Made by a program: the position numbers and the translations under genes. From Flavobacteriaceae bacterium (GTDB lineage Bacteria > Bacteroidota > Bacteroidia > Flavobacteriales > Flavobacteriaceae): DNA of 59,252 nucleotides. The notes beneath the pieces are model-generated. The model was not told the origin of the DNA. It was given only the letters and a program-made list of their open reading frames with translations, and did no database searches. Below are positions 1-6,931 of the stretch, piece by piece. Position 1 is the stretch's first letter; each line of letters starts with the position of its first letter. The stretch is taken from positions 1 through 59,252 of the forward strand of contig CANGTL010000014.1 in NCBI GenBank assembly GCA_947456815.1, read 5' to 3'.

Positions 1-10
1 TAGACCAATG

Positions 11-67
11 AAAAGCTTTCCATTTATTCTGAATTTATTTCAGAATCTAAGGATGGCTTTTTTGTTT
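11..67 (+). terminator. Probable intrinsic terminator of a gene left of the window
   Basis: A perfect 7-bp stem (TTCTGAA at 27-33, TTCAGAA at 39-45, 5-base loop) sits inside a weaker outer pairing of AAAAGC (11-16) with GCTTTTT (56-62), and runs into a T-rich tract. The gene it would end lies outside the window, so its role is inferred from structure alone. Confidence 0.55.
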
Positions 68-184
68 TTAAAATAGCACTAGTCTAAAATTTTCTATCAT
101 AGCACTACAGTAATTTTTAGTATTTTTGAAAAATAAAACTGTACTTTTATAGCCCATTAATACGCTTTGGATTCGTCTGCAACA

Positions 185-670
185 ATGAGAAAAATAAGAC
201 CGATACTTTTTTTACTAACGCTTTGCTTAGGTTCTTGCCAATATTTTAGTCAAGTGCCGAACGAGGATGAACTTCTAAAAAAGGAATTGAAATCCATCAA
301 TTGGAGCCAGGTCGACGAATTGCCAACCTTTTCCAACTGCGATTCGGCAGTCGATAAAACCCAGAAAAAGCAATGTTTTTTTGATTACTTAACGCAACTC
401 ATTCAACAAAAACTAAGCGTTGATACGCTTTCGGTCTTATATCCACAACTCGACACCATCAACGTAAAAGTGACGATTTCACCCGATGCCACCATGGTTT
501 TCGAACCACAAATCACCGATACCTTATCCTACAATACCACTAAAATCGATAGTATTCTCAAAGCGAGACTCATCGATTTTCCAACCGTTCATCCTGCAAT
601 CAAGCGCGGCATTCCGGTAAAAACACAGTTCGTACTTCCGGTGATTCTCAACATCACAGCTAAAAAATAG
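185..670 (+). CDS. Small lipoprotein with a TonB C-terminal-like domain
   Basis: Predicted envelope lipoprotein of 161 residues; function unknown. The ATG at 185 is preferred to an in-frame TTG at 167 because it begins a clean lipoprotein signal: positive charges at residues 2-5, a hydrophobic core, and lipobox LGSC with the lipidated Cys at about 18. The mature part has a pair of cysteines (SNCDS and KQCFF) and ends in a stretch (FPTVHPAIKRGIPVKTQF, then a hydrophobic strand) that resembles the TonB C-terminal fold. There is no transmembrane anchor plus proline-rich spacer, so it is not a classical TonB. It converges on the glycosyltransferase gene, and repeat element copy A lies between them. 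The lipoprotein call is secure; the domain similarity is by eye. Confidence 0.7.
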   Translation: MRKIRPILFLLTLCLGSCQYFSQVPNEDELLKKELKSINWSQVDELPTFSNCDSAVDKTQKKQCFFDYLTQLIQQKLSVDTLSVLYPQLDTINVKVTISPDATMVFEPQITDTLSYNTTKIDSILKARLIDFPTVHPAIKRGIPVKTQFVLPVILNITAKK

Positions 671-690
671 GCTATATTAATTTTTTTTTA

Positions 691-797
691 GGAGCTTTTT
701 CCAGCTATCGCCTCTATCTTTCTTAGGATGTGTCCTCCGCTTTGCTGCGGACCAATCCTAAAAAAAGGATGCCGGCTCCATCTGGGCTAGAGCATCG
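691..797 (-). repeat. Gene-end structured repeat element, copy A
   Basis: Read on the minus strand, it begins about 48 bases after the stop of the glycosyltransferase gene. Conserved blocks in order: CGATGCTCTAGCCC, GATGG, GGCATCCTTTT, a variable hairpin, AAAGATAGAG, and a terminal AGCTCC. The variable hairpin pairs TTAGGAT with ATCCTAA and GTCC-CCGC with GCGG-GAC. The same blocks recur in copies at 9985-10070, 13187-13300 and 57471-57581. This is probably a structured RNA or gene-end element; it might correspond to the Flavo-1 RNA motif, which I could not check. Confidence 0.7.
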
Positions 798-799
798 TA

Positions 800-838
800 G
801 TTCAAAGTTCGTTGTTCGTTATTCAATGTTCAACATTC
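800..838. repeat. Degenerate heptanucleotide tandem repeat (GTTCGTT type)
   Basis: Consecutive 7-base units GTTCAAA, GTTCGTT, GTTCGTT, ATTCAAT, GTTCAAC fill the gap between repeat element A and the 3' end of the glycosyltransferase gene. The period is seven and the word is degenerate, as in the other heptad tracts of this window. Confidence 0.65.
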
Positions 839-844
839 CTAAAT

Positions 845-1963
845 TTAAAACCGCCTTCCTTTCCATTCGTACTTCCCAAACCAAGAAAGAACAGCCACAA
901 CGACACAGAAAAAAGGATAAATCACACTACTCAACAACAAATAACGGAGACGTTTCTTTCTCAAAAAGCGATTAGTTTTATGAAGTAAAATAAAGTCCAC
1001 TACAAATTTCATTACAAACAAAAACGCCAAATTCATCCAAGGCAAAGACCCCACAACCCACAACCCACAACCCACAACTAAAGCAAGGTTCCCCGCGAAC
1101 ACAATCACTGCTAAATCCTTTCCGAACATGCTTTGGTATGAACTCGTTTTAGAAGCCCAGCGCACCCGTTGCTCAACTAATTGCGACCAACTCGATTCTG
1201 GTTTGGTGTGCACAATATTCTCTTTCGATTTTAGAAAATGTACCTTCTCAGGAAATTTTCGCATCGCTTTTTGAAGCAAGAAAACATCATCGCCACTTGC
1301 GATTTTGTTATTTCCGGCAAAGCCATGCAATTCTTGAAACAAGGATTTGGTATAACACAGATTGGCACCATTGCACATAAAACCCAAGCCCATTCCGAAA
1401 CTACCGATGGTTGCGCCTTGCAAACTCATCAAATCCAATTGCTGAAAATGATGCAAAAACGACTTCTTGCCATCGTAAGCAACACCACCAACAATCATAG
1501 CGACTTCTTGTTCTTGTATATACTGATCCAAAGTCAACAACCAATCTTTTGGTACAAGGCAATCAGCGTCAGTCGTAACCAGCCATTGCTGTTGGACAAT
1601 CGGAACGGCGCGCGAAATGGCGTCTTTTTTCGGAGAATTAGACAAGCGAATATTCTCTAAAAGCGTGGTTTGAAACGAACCGTTTTCCATCCGCCAATTG
1701 TAAATCTGTCGCACCGAATCGTCTTCGGAGAAGTCATCAATCAAGATGATTTCAAATAGTTCAATGGGATAATTCAAATTTCGAATACTTTCCAAAAGAA
1801 AAGGAAGATGGGAGCTTTCGTTTCGAAACGGAACCACAATTGAGAAAAAAGTACTTGGAGTTTTGATTGCTGGCTCAAACTTTTTTACATGATTAAAGCC
1901 AACAATCAACTGGGCGATTGTAACTACATAAATCAGTATGATTAAAACTAAAACTAAAGTCAT
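845..1963 (-). CDS. Membrane-anchored family 2 glycosyltransferase
   Basis: Inverting glycosyltransferase, 372 residues, probably adding a sugar to a lipid or envelope glycan on the cytoplasmic face. An N-terminal membrane helix (1-23) precedes a GT2 GT-A domain from about residue 38: FSIVVPFRNESSHLP, the IDDFSEDDS acidic motif, TTDADC (DxD-like) near 140, GDDVFLLQKA near 235, and a Q-x-x-R-W type motif (VEQRVRWASK) near 265. At least two helices follow at the C-terminus. The gene lies 1 base after the flippase-like gene on the same strand, so the two are one transcription unit and may make and move a glycolipid. Residues 295-304 (VVGCGLWVVG) are encoded by a heptanucleotide repeat, seen as tandem CAACCCA on the plus strand. 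The acceptor is unknown. Confidence 0.88.
   Translation of the reverse strand: MTLVLVLIILIYVVTIAQLIVGFNHVKKFEPAIKTPSTFFSIVVPFRNESSHLPFLLESIRNLNYPIELFEIILIDDFSEDDSVRQIYNWRMENGSFQTTLLENIRLSNSPKKDAISRAVPIVQQQWLVTTDADCLVPKDWLLTLDQYIQEQEVAMIVGGVAYDGKKSFLHHFQQLDLMSLQGATIGSFGMGLGFMCNGANLCYTKSLFQELHGFAGNNKIASGDDVFLLQKAMRKFPEKVHFLKSKENIVHTKPESSWSQLVEQRVRWASKTSSYQSMFGKDLAVIVFAGNLALVVGCGLWVVGSLPWMNLAFLFVMKFVVDFILLHKTNRFLRKKRLRYLLLSSVIYPFFCVVVAVLSWFGKYEWKGRRF
1053..1079. repeat. Heptanucleotide repeat (CAACCCA) inside a coding sequence
   Basis: Almost four tandem copies of CAACCCA lie inside the glycosyltransferase gene. Read in the coding direction, the TTGTGGG units run through all three frames and give a 7-residue period (VVGCGLW then VVG) in a predicted membrane helix, without a frameshift. 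Confidence 0.8.
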
Positions 1964-1964
1964 G

Positions 1965-2903
1965 CTATGATTTCAATTTAAAATTCATCACAAAATAACT
2001 GCCGAGTAAGACGGGAATGACGACGTTCAAAAACCACATCAAGCTCGTGATAAAAATAACAATCCATTCGTTAATGCCCAACAATCCGAAGAAATAAACC
2101 GCAACACTTCCTTTTACCGCAAAATCCAGAAACTGAAAACTAGGTAATGACGACGCTATGAAGTAAATGCTGGTAATTGCCGACATCAAAATCAAATAAG
2201 GAAGATGCACATCAAAAGCCCAGAACAAAAAGTAGTACTGGTGCGAAAAAACCAAATAACGACCCAATCCCAAAAGCAAGTTTTTGCGATGAATGCGCTT
2301 AGGAATTTGGTTGATTTTATGCACGAGTTTTTCCAACGAATATCCTTTGATTGAAAAAGTTTTTAAGAAGAAAGAACCAAGAATCAAGACAAGTAACAAG
2401 CCGAAAATAATCGCAATAGTTTGGGTAGTGATGACATTGAATTCAGCATTAAAATACAACAATCCAAATAGCCCAAAAAACACCGTCAACACCATTTGAA
2501 TGCCATTGCAAATTAAATTGAGAAAGACAATTTTCTTGGTTTTAGTCTTTTCATAAAAGAACGCTTTCCCTGCATATTCACCCAAACCATTTGGCGTAAA
2601 AATACCCGTAGTCAAAGCTCCTAAAACTTCTGCGGTGGCTTGCCATAAGGAAATCGGTTGTAAGGATGAAACCAAATTCTTCCACTTCAAAATTTCTAAC
2701 AATCGATTCAATACACTGAAAAGTAAGATAAATAATATCCCACCGATGGTCCATTTTCTTTCAAACAGAGCCCCAAATTTTTGCCAATCCAATTGGTCGT
2801 TTTGCAGCAGTTGACGGTAGACAAAATAAAACGCTGCCGATACAATCAAAACTTTGATGGTAAAAACAAGGAATTGTTTAGCTTTGTGAGGAATTGTAAT
2901 CAT
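1965..2903 (-). CDS. Flippase-like integral membrane protein (LPG synthase transmembrane domain, UPF0104/YbhN)
   Basis: Polytopic membrane protein of 312 residues with about eight hydrophobic segments, in the family named after the flippase half of lysylphosphatidylglycerol synthase (MprF). The typical TPNGLGEYAGK segment lies near residues 105-115, where family members have a conserved P-x-G-x-G-E. No aminoacyl-transferase domain is present, so it is not a full MprF. The ATG at 2903 is chosen over an upstream TTG at 2921. It is first in a pair with the GT2 gene (1-base gap), which suggests translocation or regulation of a glycolipid or other lipid; this is inference. The family assignment is fairly secure, the substrate is not. 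Confidence 0.82.
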   Translation of the reverse strand: MITIPHKAKQFLVFTIKVLIVSAAFYFVYRQLLQNDQLDWQKFGALFERKWTIGGILFILLFSVLNRLLEILKWKNLVSSLQPISLWQATAEVLGALTTGIFTPNGLGEYAGKAFFYEKTKTKKIVFLNLICNGIQMVLTVFFGLFGLLYFNAEFNVITTQTIAIIFGLLLVLILGSFFLKTFSIKGYSLEKLVHKINQIPKRIHRKNLLLGLGRYLVFSHQYYFLFWAFDVHLPYLILMSAITSIYFIASSLPSFQFLDFAVKGSVAVYFFGLLGINEWIVIFITSLMWFLNVVIPVLLGSYFVMNFKLKS

Positions 2904-2926
2904 CGTTGCAAAGTAAAGCAAATCAC

Positions 2927-2955
2927 TTTACAATAACCAATCAATAGTAACTTTG
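2927..2955 (+). promoter_or_regulatory. Promoter for ruvC
   Basis: TTTA (2927-2930), a 17-base spacer and TAACTTTG (2948-2955) match the Bacteroidota sigma-A pattern TTTG-N17-23-TAnnTTTG, 26 bases before the ruvC ATG. The -7 box runs directly into a short repeat of the type CTTTGCGCCTTAGCGTCTTA that recurs near 7301 and 7390. Confidence 0.6.
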
Positions 2956-2981
2956 CGCCTTAGCGTCTTAGTGGCAAAAAC

Positions 2982-3536
2982 ATGGCAAACGAACGCATCA
3001 TTTTAGGAATCGATCCAGGAACCACGATTATGGGTTTTGGGATCATTAAAGTTGTTGGAAAAAACATGGAATTTATTCAACTCAACGAATTGATTCTAAG
3101 CAAATACGATGACCATTACACCAAACTTAAAGTCATTTTTGAGCGCACCATCGAACTTATCGAGACGCATCATCCAGACGAAATTGCAATTGAAGCACCC
3201 TTTTTCGGGAAAAATGTACAATCGATGCTCAAGTTAGGAAGAGCGCAAGGTGTTGCCATGGCGGCGGGTTTGTCACGTCAAATTCCAATCACCGAATACG
3301 AACCCAAGAAAATCAAAATGGCGATCACCGGAAACGGAAATGCCAGCAAAGAGCAAGTAGCCAAAATGTTGCAGCAGTTGTTAGGCTTAAAAACCTTGCC
3401 GAAAAATCTTGATAGCACCGATGGTTTGGCGGCGGCAGTTTGTCATTTCTTCAATTCGGGCAAAGTCGTCGGCGCCAAAAGTTATACGGGTTGGGACGCT
3501 TTTGTCAAACAGAATGAAGAGCGAGTTAAGAAATAG
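2982..3536 (+). CDS. ruvC: Crossover junction endodeoxyribonuclease RuvC
   Basis: Resolves Holliday junctions made by RecA-dependent recombination, acting with RuvAB in the cytoplasm. 184 residues, normal for the family. The RNase H-like fold is visible: first catalytic Asp (11) in [13 protein letters not shown], the Glu motif AIEAPFFG near residue 70, GRAQGVAM in the middle, and the C-terminal [12 protein letters not shown] with the last acidic residues. The ATG at 2982 sits 26 bases after a good -7 box. The neighbouring ruvA is 43 kb away, so there is no ruvABC cluster here. An S23/IVP cassette starts directly at its stop codon. Confidence 0.97.
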   Translation: MANERIILGIDPGTTIMGFGIIKVVGKNMEFIQLNELILSKYDDHYTKLKVIFERTIELIETHHPDEIAIEAPFFGKNVQSMLKLGRAQGVAMAAGLSRQIPITEYEPKKIKMAITGNGNASKEQVAKMLQQLLGLKTLPKNLDSTDGLAAAVCHFFNSGKVVGAKSYTGWDAFVKQNEERVKK

Positions 3537-3566
3537 TGGTCAGTGGTCAGAGTAATAGTGATCAGA
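3537..3566. repeat. Left arm of S23/IVP cassette 1 (heptad GTGGTCA)
   Basis: Begins at the base after the ruvC stop: AGTGGTC, AGTGGTC, AGAGTAA, TAGTGATC. Its reverse complement (CTGA-CACT words) resembles the right arm at 4019-4062, which is built of CTGAACA units, so the arms form an imperfect inverted pair around the small gene. Confidence 0.65.
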
Positions 3567-3629
3567 TGAATGGAATATGGATTAGGGTTTAAGACTCTGG
3601 TTTTTAGTAATCAATTTAAGAAGATATCG

Positions 3630-4001
3630 ATGACATTTCAGGAATTATTAGCTTACAAGAAATCATTTAGTTTGGCAATGAAAATTTTTGATATGACAAA
3701 ATCGTTTCCAAAAGAAGAAACCTATTCATTAACAGATCAAATTAGACGTTCCTCTAGAAGTGTCTCCGTTACCATTGCAGAAGCATATAGAAAGAGAATT
3801 TATCCGAAGAATTTTTATAGTAAATTGACTGATTCTGACGCAGAAAATTCTGAAACACAAGTTTGGCTAGCATTTGCATTTGAGTGTCAATATATTTCAA
3901 AAGGCCTTTTTGAAGAATTGACCTCAGAAAGCCAAGAAATAGGAAAACTAATTAACTATATGATACTAAATCCAGAAAAGTTTGGTTCGAAAAAAGAGTA
4001 G
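3630..4001 (+). CDS. Four-helix-bundle protein, S23/IVP (23S rRNA intervening sequence protein) family
   Basis: Small all-helical protein of 123 residues. The family is known from open reading frames inside 23S rRNA intervening sequences; members form oligomeric four-helix bundles with a basic surface, and their function is unresolved. Diagnostic segments: TFQELLAYKKSFSLAMKIFD at the start, LTDQIRRSSRSVSVTIAEA (usual form QIRRAAxSIxxNIAEG) near 48-66, and a C-terminal helical pair after SDAENSETQVWL. The ATG at 3630 matches the usual family start; an upstream ATG at 3570 would add 20 unrelated residues partly encoded by the repeat arm. It lies between ruvC and hemW in a repeat-bounded cassette. 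It is not a structural ribosomal protein. Confidence 0.88.
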   Translation: MTFQELLAYKKSFSLAMKIFDMTKSFPKEETYSLTDQIRRSSRSVSVTIAEAYRKRIYPKNFYSKLTDSDAENSETQVWLAFAFECQYISKGLFEELTSESQEIGKLINYMILNPEKFGSKKE

Positions 4002-4018
4002 CATTCAAATCTGAATCC

Positions 4019-4062
4019 TACTGAACACTAAGAACTGAACACTGAACACTAAAAGATTGAAC
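4019..4062. repeat. Right arm of S23/IVP cassette 1 (heptad GAACACT)
   Basis: Seven-base units CTGAACA, CTAAGAA, CTGAACA, CTGAACA, CTAAAAG, ATTGAAC end 8 bases before the hemW ATG. They are imperfectly complementary to the left arm at 3537-3566. Confidence 0.68.
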
Positions 4063-4069
4063 ACTCAAA

Positions 4070-5203
4070 ATGAGCGGCGTCTACATCCATATTCCATTCT
4101 GCAAACAAGCGTGTCACTATTGCGACTTTCATTTTTCAACTTCTATGAAAAAGAAAGACGAAATGGTTTTGGCTTTGGCAAAGGAACTCCAATTACGCGC
4201 GAGTGAATTTCAAAACGAAACAATTGAAACCATTTATTTCGGTGGAGGAACGCCAAGTGTCTTGACTCTTGAAGAAATTCGATTTTTACTTGATGCGGTC
4301 TATAAAGATTATACTGTTGTCGACAATCCTGAAATCACATTAGAAGCCAACCCAGATGATTTATCCAAAGACCGAATCGTTGAGTTGTCTGAAAGTTCAA
4401 TCAATCGGCTAAGCATCGGTATTCAATCTTTTTTTGAAGATGATTTGCTGATGATGAACCGCGCTCACAATGCCGGTGAAGCCAAAGCTTGTTTAGCCGA
4501 AGCCACCAAACACTTTGATAATATTTCGGTCGATTTGATCTATGGCATTCCTGGAATGAGCCACGAAAGATGGATTCAAAACATTGAAACTGCTTTATCG
4601 TTTGGCATTCCACATATCTCCAGTTATGCTTTGACAGTTGAACCCAAAACGGCACTGAAGAAATTGATTCAAACCGGAAAAATAGCACAACCGAACGACG
4701 ATGCGGCGCAAGAACAATTTTCGATCTTGGTCGAGATGCTTCAGGAGCGTGGTTTTATTCATTATGAACTTTCCAATTTCGGAAAACCGAATTATTTTTC
4801 TAAAAACAATTCTGCTTACTGGTTGGGGAAAAAGTATCTCGGCATCGGCCCATCAGCGCACAGTTACAATGGCATTTCGAGAAGTTGGAACGTGTCGAAT
4901 AATAGTTTGTATTTGAAATCGATTCAAGACAATCAATTGCCGAATGAAGTAGAAACGCTATCCATGAACGACCGCTATAATGAGTATATCATGACTGGAT
5001 TGCGGACGATTTGGGGTGTTGACCTCAATCGAATTGAAATTGAATTTGGTCTAGAAACATTGACTTATTTAAAAAAGCAATCAGCCAAATTTCTTGATGA
5101 TGGCTTACTTTCGATGGACGGAGATATTTTAAAAACAACTACAATAGGGAAGTTTTTGACCGATGGAATTGCGAGTGATTTATTTTTGATAAATTTGGAA
5201 TAG
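4070..5203 (+). CDS. hemW: Radical SAM heme chaperone HemW (coproporphyrinogen III oxidase-like)
   Basis: Radical SAM protein of 377 residues. HemW proteins bind heme and deliver it to respiratory enzymes; they were long annotated as oxygen-independent coproporphyrinogen oxidase. The 4Fe-4S site is Cys11, Cys15, Cys18 in CKQACHYCDFHF. The cluster lacks the fourth cysteine (CxxxCxxCxC) typical of true HemN, where Phe follows, which favours HemW. Other family motifs: YFGGGTPSVL near 63, EANPDDL near 93, RLSIGIQSF near 111, DLIYGIPG near 157, and the C-terminal HemN domain with LGIGPSAHSY. Start at 4070 follows the repeat arm directly. Two cassettes flank it. Confidence 0.92.
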   Translation: MSGVYIHIPFCKQACHYCDFHFSTSMKKKDEMVLALAKELQLRASEFQNETIETIYFGGGTPSVLTLEEIRFLLDAVYKDYTVVDNPEITLEANPDDLSKDRIVELSESSINRLSIGIQSFFEDDLLMMNRAHNAGEAKACLAEATKHFDNISVDLIYGIPGMSHERWIQNIETALSFGIPHISSYALTVEPKTALKKLIQTGKIAQPNDDAAQEQFSILVEMLQERGFIHYELSNFGKPNYFSKNNSAYWLGKKYLGIGPSAHSYNGISRSWNVSNNSLYLKSIQDNQLPNEVETLSMNDRYNEYIMTGLRTIWGVDLNRIEIEFGLETLTYLKKQSAKFLDDGLLSMDGDILKTTTIGKFLTDGIASDLFLINLE

Positions 5204-5210
5204 AAAACTA

Positions 5211-5250
5211 ACCGCAAGGTTCGCAAAGGTTTACGCAATGAGCGCAAAGT
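5211..5250. repeat. Left inverted arm of GxxExxY cassette
   Basis: Starts 8 bases after the hemW stop. Over 28 bases (5211-5238) it is the reverse complement of 5679-5706 with one mismatch; the word is a GCAAAG/TTCGC repeat of about 10-base period. The two arms could form a long stem around the small gene. Confidence 0.8.
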
Positions 5251-5294
5251 TTTGAAGGAATAAAGAAAAGTATACGCCACACAAAATATTTATT

Positions 5295-5672
5295 ATGAAT
5301 GAAAATCAGTTATCTAGTATAGTTTTTAACGACGCTTTAAAAGTTCACAGAAATTTAGGTCCCGGACTTTTAGAAAGCAGTTACGAGGAGTGTTTATTTT
5401 ATGAGCTTAATAAATCCGGACTTTTTGTTGAACGGCAAAAATCTTTGCCGTTGATTTATGAAGATATCAGATTAGACATCGGTTATCGTGTTGATTTATT
5501 AATTGAAAAGAAATTAATTATAGAGTTAAAATCAGTTGATGCATTAAATGACATTCATTTTGCACAGCTATTAACTTACTTAAAATTATCAAATTGTAAA
5601 TTGGGATTACTAATTAATTTCAACGTTACATTTATTAAAAACGGAATCAAACGCATCGCTAATAATCTCTAG
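5295..5672 (+). CDS. GxxExxY family protein
   Basis: 125 residues. The family is named for a conserved G-x-x-E-x-x-Y motif, here GLLESSY at about residues 24-30, after VHRNLGPG. It is placed in the PD-(D/E)xK nuclease-like clan: the second half holds YRVDLLIEKKLIIELKSV, whose D, E and K match the D-(x)n-E-x-K core near residues 60-77. No activity is established. The ATG at 5295 gives the canonical start. The TAG stop overlaps the start of the right repeat arm, so the gene fills a cassette between hemW and the cyclase gene. Base composition is more A+T-rich than that of its neighbours, which fits acquisition. Confidence 0.9.
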   Translation: MNENQLSSIVFNDALKVHRNLGPGLLESSYEECLFYELNKSGLFVERQKSLPLIYEDIRLDIGYRVDLLIEKKLIIELKSVDALNDIHFAQLLTYLKLSNCKLGLLINFNVTFIKNGIKRIANNL

Positions 5673-5706
5673 CGAACTTTGCGTAAAACTTTGCGAACCT
5701 TGCGGT
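5671..5706. repeat. Right inverted arm of GxxExxY cassette
   Basis: Overlaps the TAG stop of the GxxExxY gene and ends 4 bases before the cyclase ATG. It is the inverse of 5211-5238 (27 of 28 bases). It contains AAAACTTTG, which resembles the -7 promoter word, so the arm may double as leader or promoter for the cyclase gene. Confidence 0.8.
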
Positions 5707-5710
5707 AAAA

Positions 5711-6484
5711 ATGAAGACAACAATACAACATCAACAAGAAACCTTCGAAGTCGATCTTTCCAAACCCATCGATATTTCTATTCCACTTACCAACACCGAT
5801 CAAAACCCGATTGCATGGTATCTCGACAAACCAGTCATCGAGCCGGTTCGTTTTGGAGATTGGATCGGAAAAGTTTCAGAGGGAAGTTCATCGACCAATT
5901 TCAACAACATTCTCTTTAACCCACACGGACATGGCACACACACCGAATGTTTGGGACATATTACCCGAGATTTTTACAGTGTCAATCAATTGTTGAAACA
6001 GTTTTTCTTTGTGGCAGAACTCATTTCTATTGCTCCAGAATGGATTACTGAAGATTGGGTAATCACCAAGAATCAAGTCGAGAAAGCGTTGGCTGGAAAG
6101 ACTCCAGAAGCACTAGTCATTCGAACATTGCCCAACGATGAAGAGAAATTGCATCAAAAATACTCCAATACCAATCCGCCTTATCTAGAAGAAGCGGCAG
6201 CTATTTTTATTAGAGAACAGGGAATTCAACATTTGTTGATTGATTTACCCAGTGTTGATAAAGAACACGACGATGGTTTGCTTTTGGCGCACAAAGCCTT
6301 TTGGAATGTCAAAGACATCAACAATCTCAATGCAGATGCGAGATTGAATGCGACGATTACGGAATTAATTTTCGTTGCGGACGAGGTGAAAGATGGCAGT
6401 TATTTGTTAAATCTACAAATAGCTTCTTTTGAGAATGATGCGAGTCCAAGCAAGCCAGTATTATATCCCATAAATGAAAGATGA
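5711..6484 (+). CDS. Cyclase family protein (kynurenine formamidase-like metal hydrolase)
   Basis: Predicted metal-dependent amidohydrolase of the cyclase/KynB superfamily, 257 residues. The signature HxGTHxD appears as HGHGTHTECLGH at about residues 74-85, with Glu in place of the usual Asp; a second conserved segment is LLIDLPSVDKEHDDG near 176-190. Members hydrolyse N-formylkynurenine or other cyclic or amide substrates; no kynurenine genes lie nearby, so the substrate is open. Its stop overlaps the next start (ATGA at 6481-6484), so it is translationally coupled to the acetyltransferase gene. The ATG at 5711 comes just after the cassette arm. Confidence 0.83.
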   Translation: MKTTIQHQQETFEVDLSKPIDISIPLTNTDQNPIAWYLDKPVIEPVRFGDWIGKVSEGSSSTNFNNILFNPHGHGTHTECLGHITRDFYSVNQLLKQFFFVAELISIAPEWITEDWVITKNQVEKALAGKTPEALVIRTLPNDEEKLHQKYSNTNPPYLEEAAAIFIREQGIQHLLIDLPSVDKEHDDGLLLAHKAFWNVKDINNLNADARLNATITELIFVADEVKDGSYLLNLQIASFENDASPSKPVLYPINER

Positions 6485-6879
6485 TAGAAGTTTCGACAGA
6501 TAAGACCAAACTTGATATTCCGTTTATTCAGCATTTTCTGAAAGATATTTATTGGACCGCAGGCAGAACCATAGAAGAAGTGCAAACTACTATTGATCAT
6601 TCTTTTTGCTTTGGAATTTATCTCGACGACCAGCAAATTGGTTTTGCTAGAGTCATTACCGATTATGTGGTTTTTGCCTACATGATGGATGTGTTTATTG
6701 ATGAAGCACATCGCGGAAAAGGCTATTCCTCTATTTTGATCGAAGCCATGATGAATGAGGCACAATTACAGAACGTAAAAATCTGGCGTTTAGCAACACG
6801 AGATGCGCATCATGTTTATGAAAAATTTGGATTTAAATTATTAGCCCATCCAGAACGGATGATGGAAAAAACTATTTAA
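6481..6879 (+). CDS. GNAT family N-acetyltransferase
   Basis: 132 residues, a single GNAT domain that transfers acetyl from acetyl-CoA to an amine of unknown substrate. The acetyl-CoA loop is seen as DEAHRGKGYSSILIEAMM (R-G-x-G-x-S/A) near residues 77-95, preceded by the strand FAYMMDVFI, and the C-terminal strand-helix-strand contains HHVYEKFGFK. It starts inside the stop of the cyclase gene (4-base overlap). A heptad repeat tract begins at its stop codon. Confidence 0.88.
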   Translation: MIEVSTDKTKLDIPFIQHFLKDIYWTAGRTIEEVQTTIDHSFCFGIYLDDQQIGFARVITDYVVFAYMMDVFIDEAHRGKGYSSILIEAMMNEAQLQNVKIWRLATRDAHHVYEKFGFKLLAHPERMMEKTI

Positions 6880-6909
6880 TAATTGATAATTGATAATTGA
6901 TAATTGATT
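6878..6909. repeat. Heptanucleotide tandem repeat (AATTGAT), unpaired
   Basis: Four tandem AATTGAT/AATTGAT-like units fill the gap between the acetyltransferase and MmcQ genes. The same word builds both arms of S23/IVP cassette 2 (15246-15276 and 15679-15712); here it stands alone, like an unoccupied site. Confidence 0.8.
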
Positions 6910-6931
6910 TTTGAACTTAGAGAAAAGAAAA

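Noticed and set aside
800..838. Regular short repeats as a CRISPR array
   Set aside because: Units are 7 bases without spacers, and no cas genes are present; the same holds for all heptad tracts.
730..975. 81-residue plus-strand frame
   Set aside because: Built from repeat element A, a heptad tract and the antisense of the glycosyltransferase 3' end; no protein-like features.
1238..1660. 140-residue plus-strand frame
   Set aside because: Antisense shadow of the GT2 gene, whose motifs lie on the minus strand.
3630..4001. Reading the S23/IVP genes as ribosomal proteins
   Set aside because: The S23 name refers to open frames inside 23S rRNA intervening sequences; the protein is a four-helix bundle and not a ribosome component, and no rRNA lies here.
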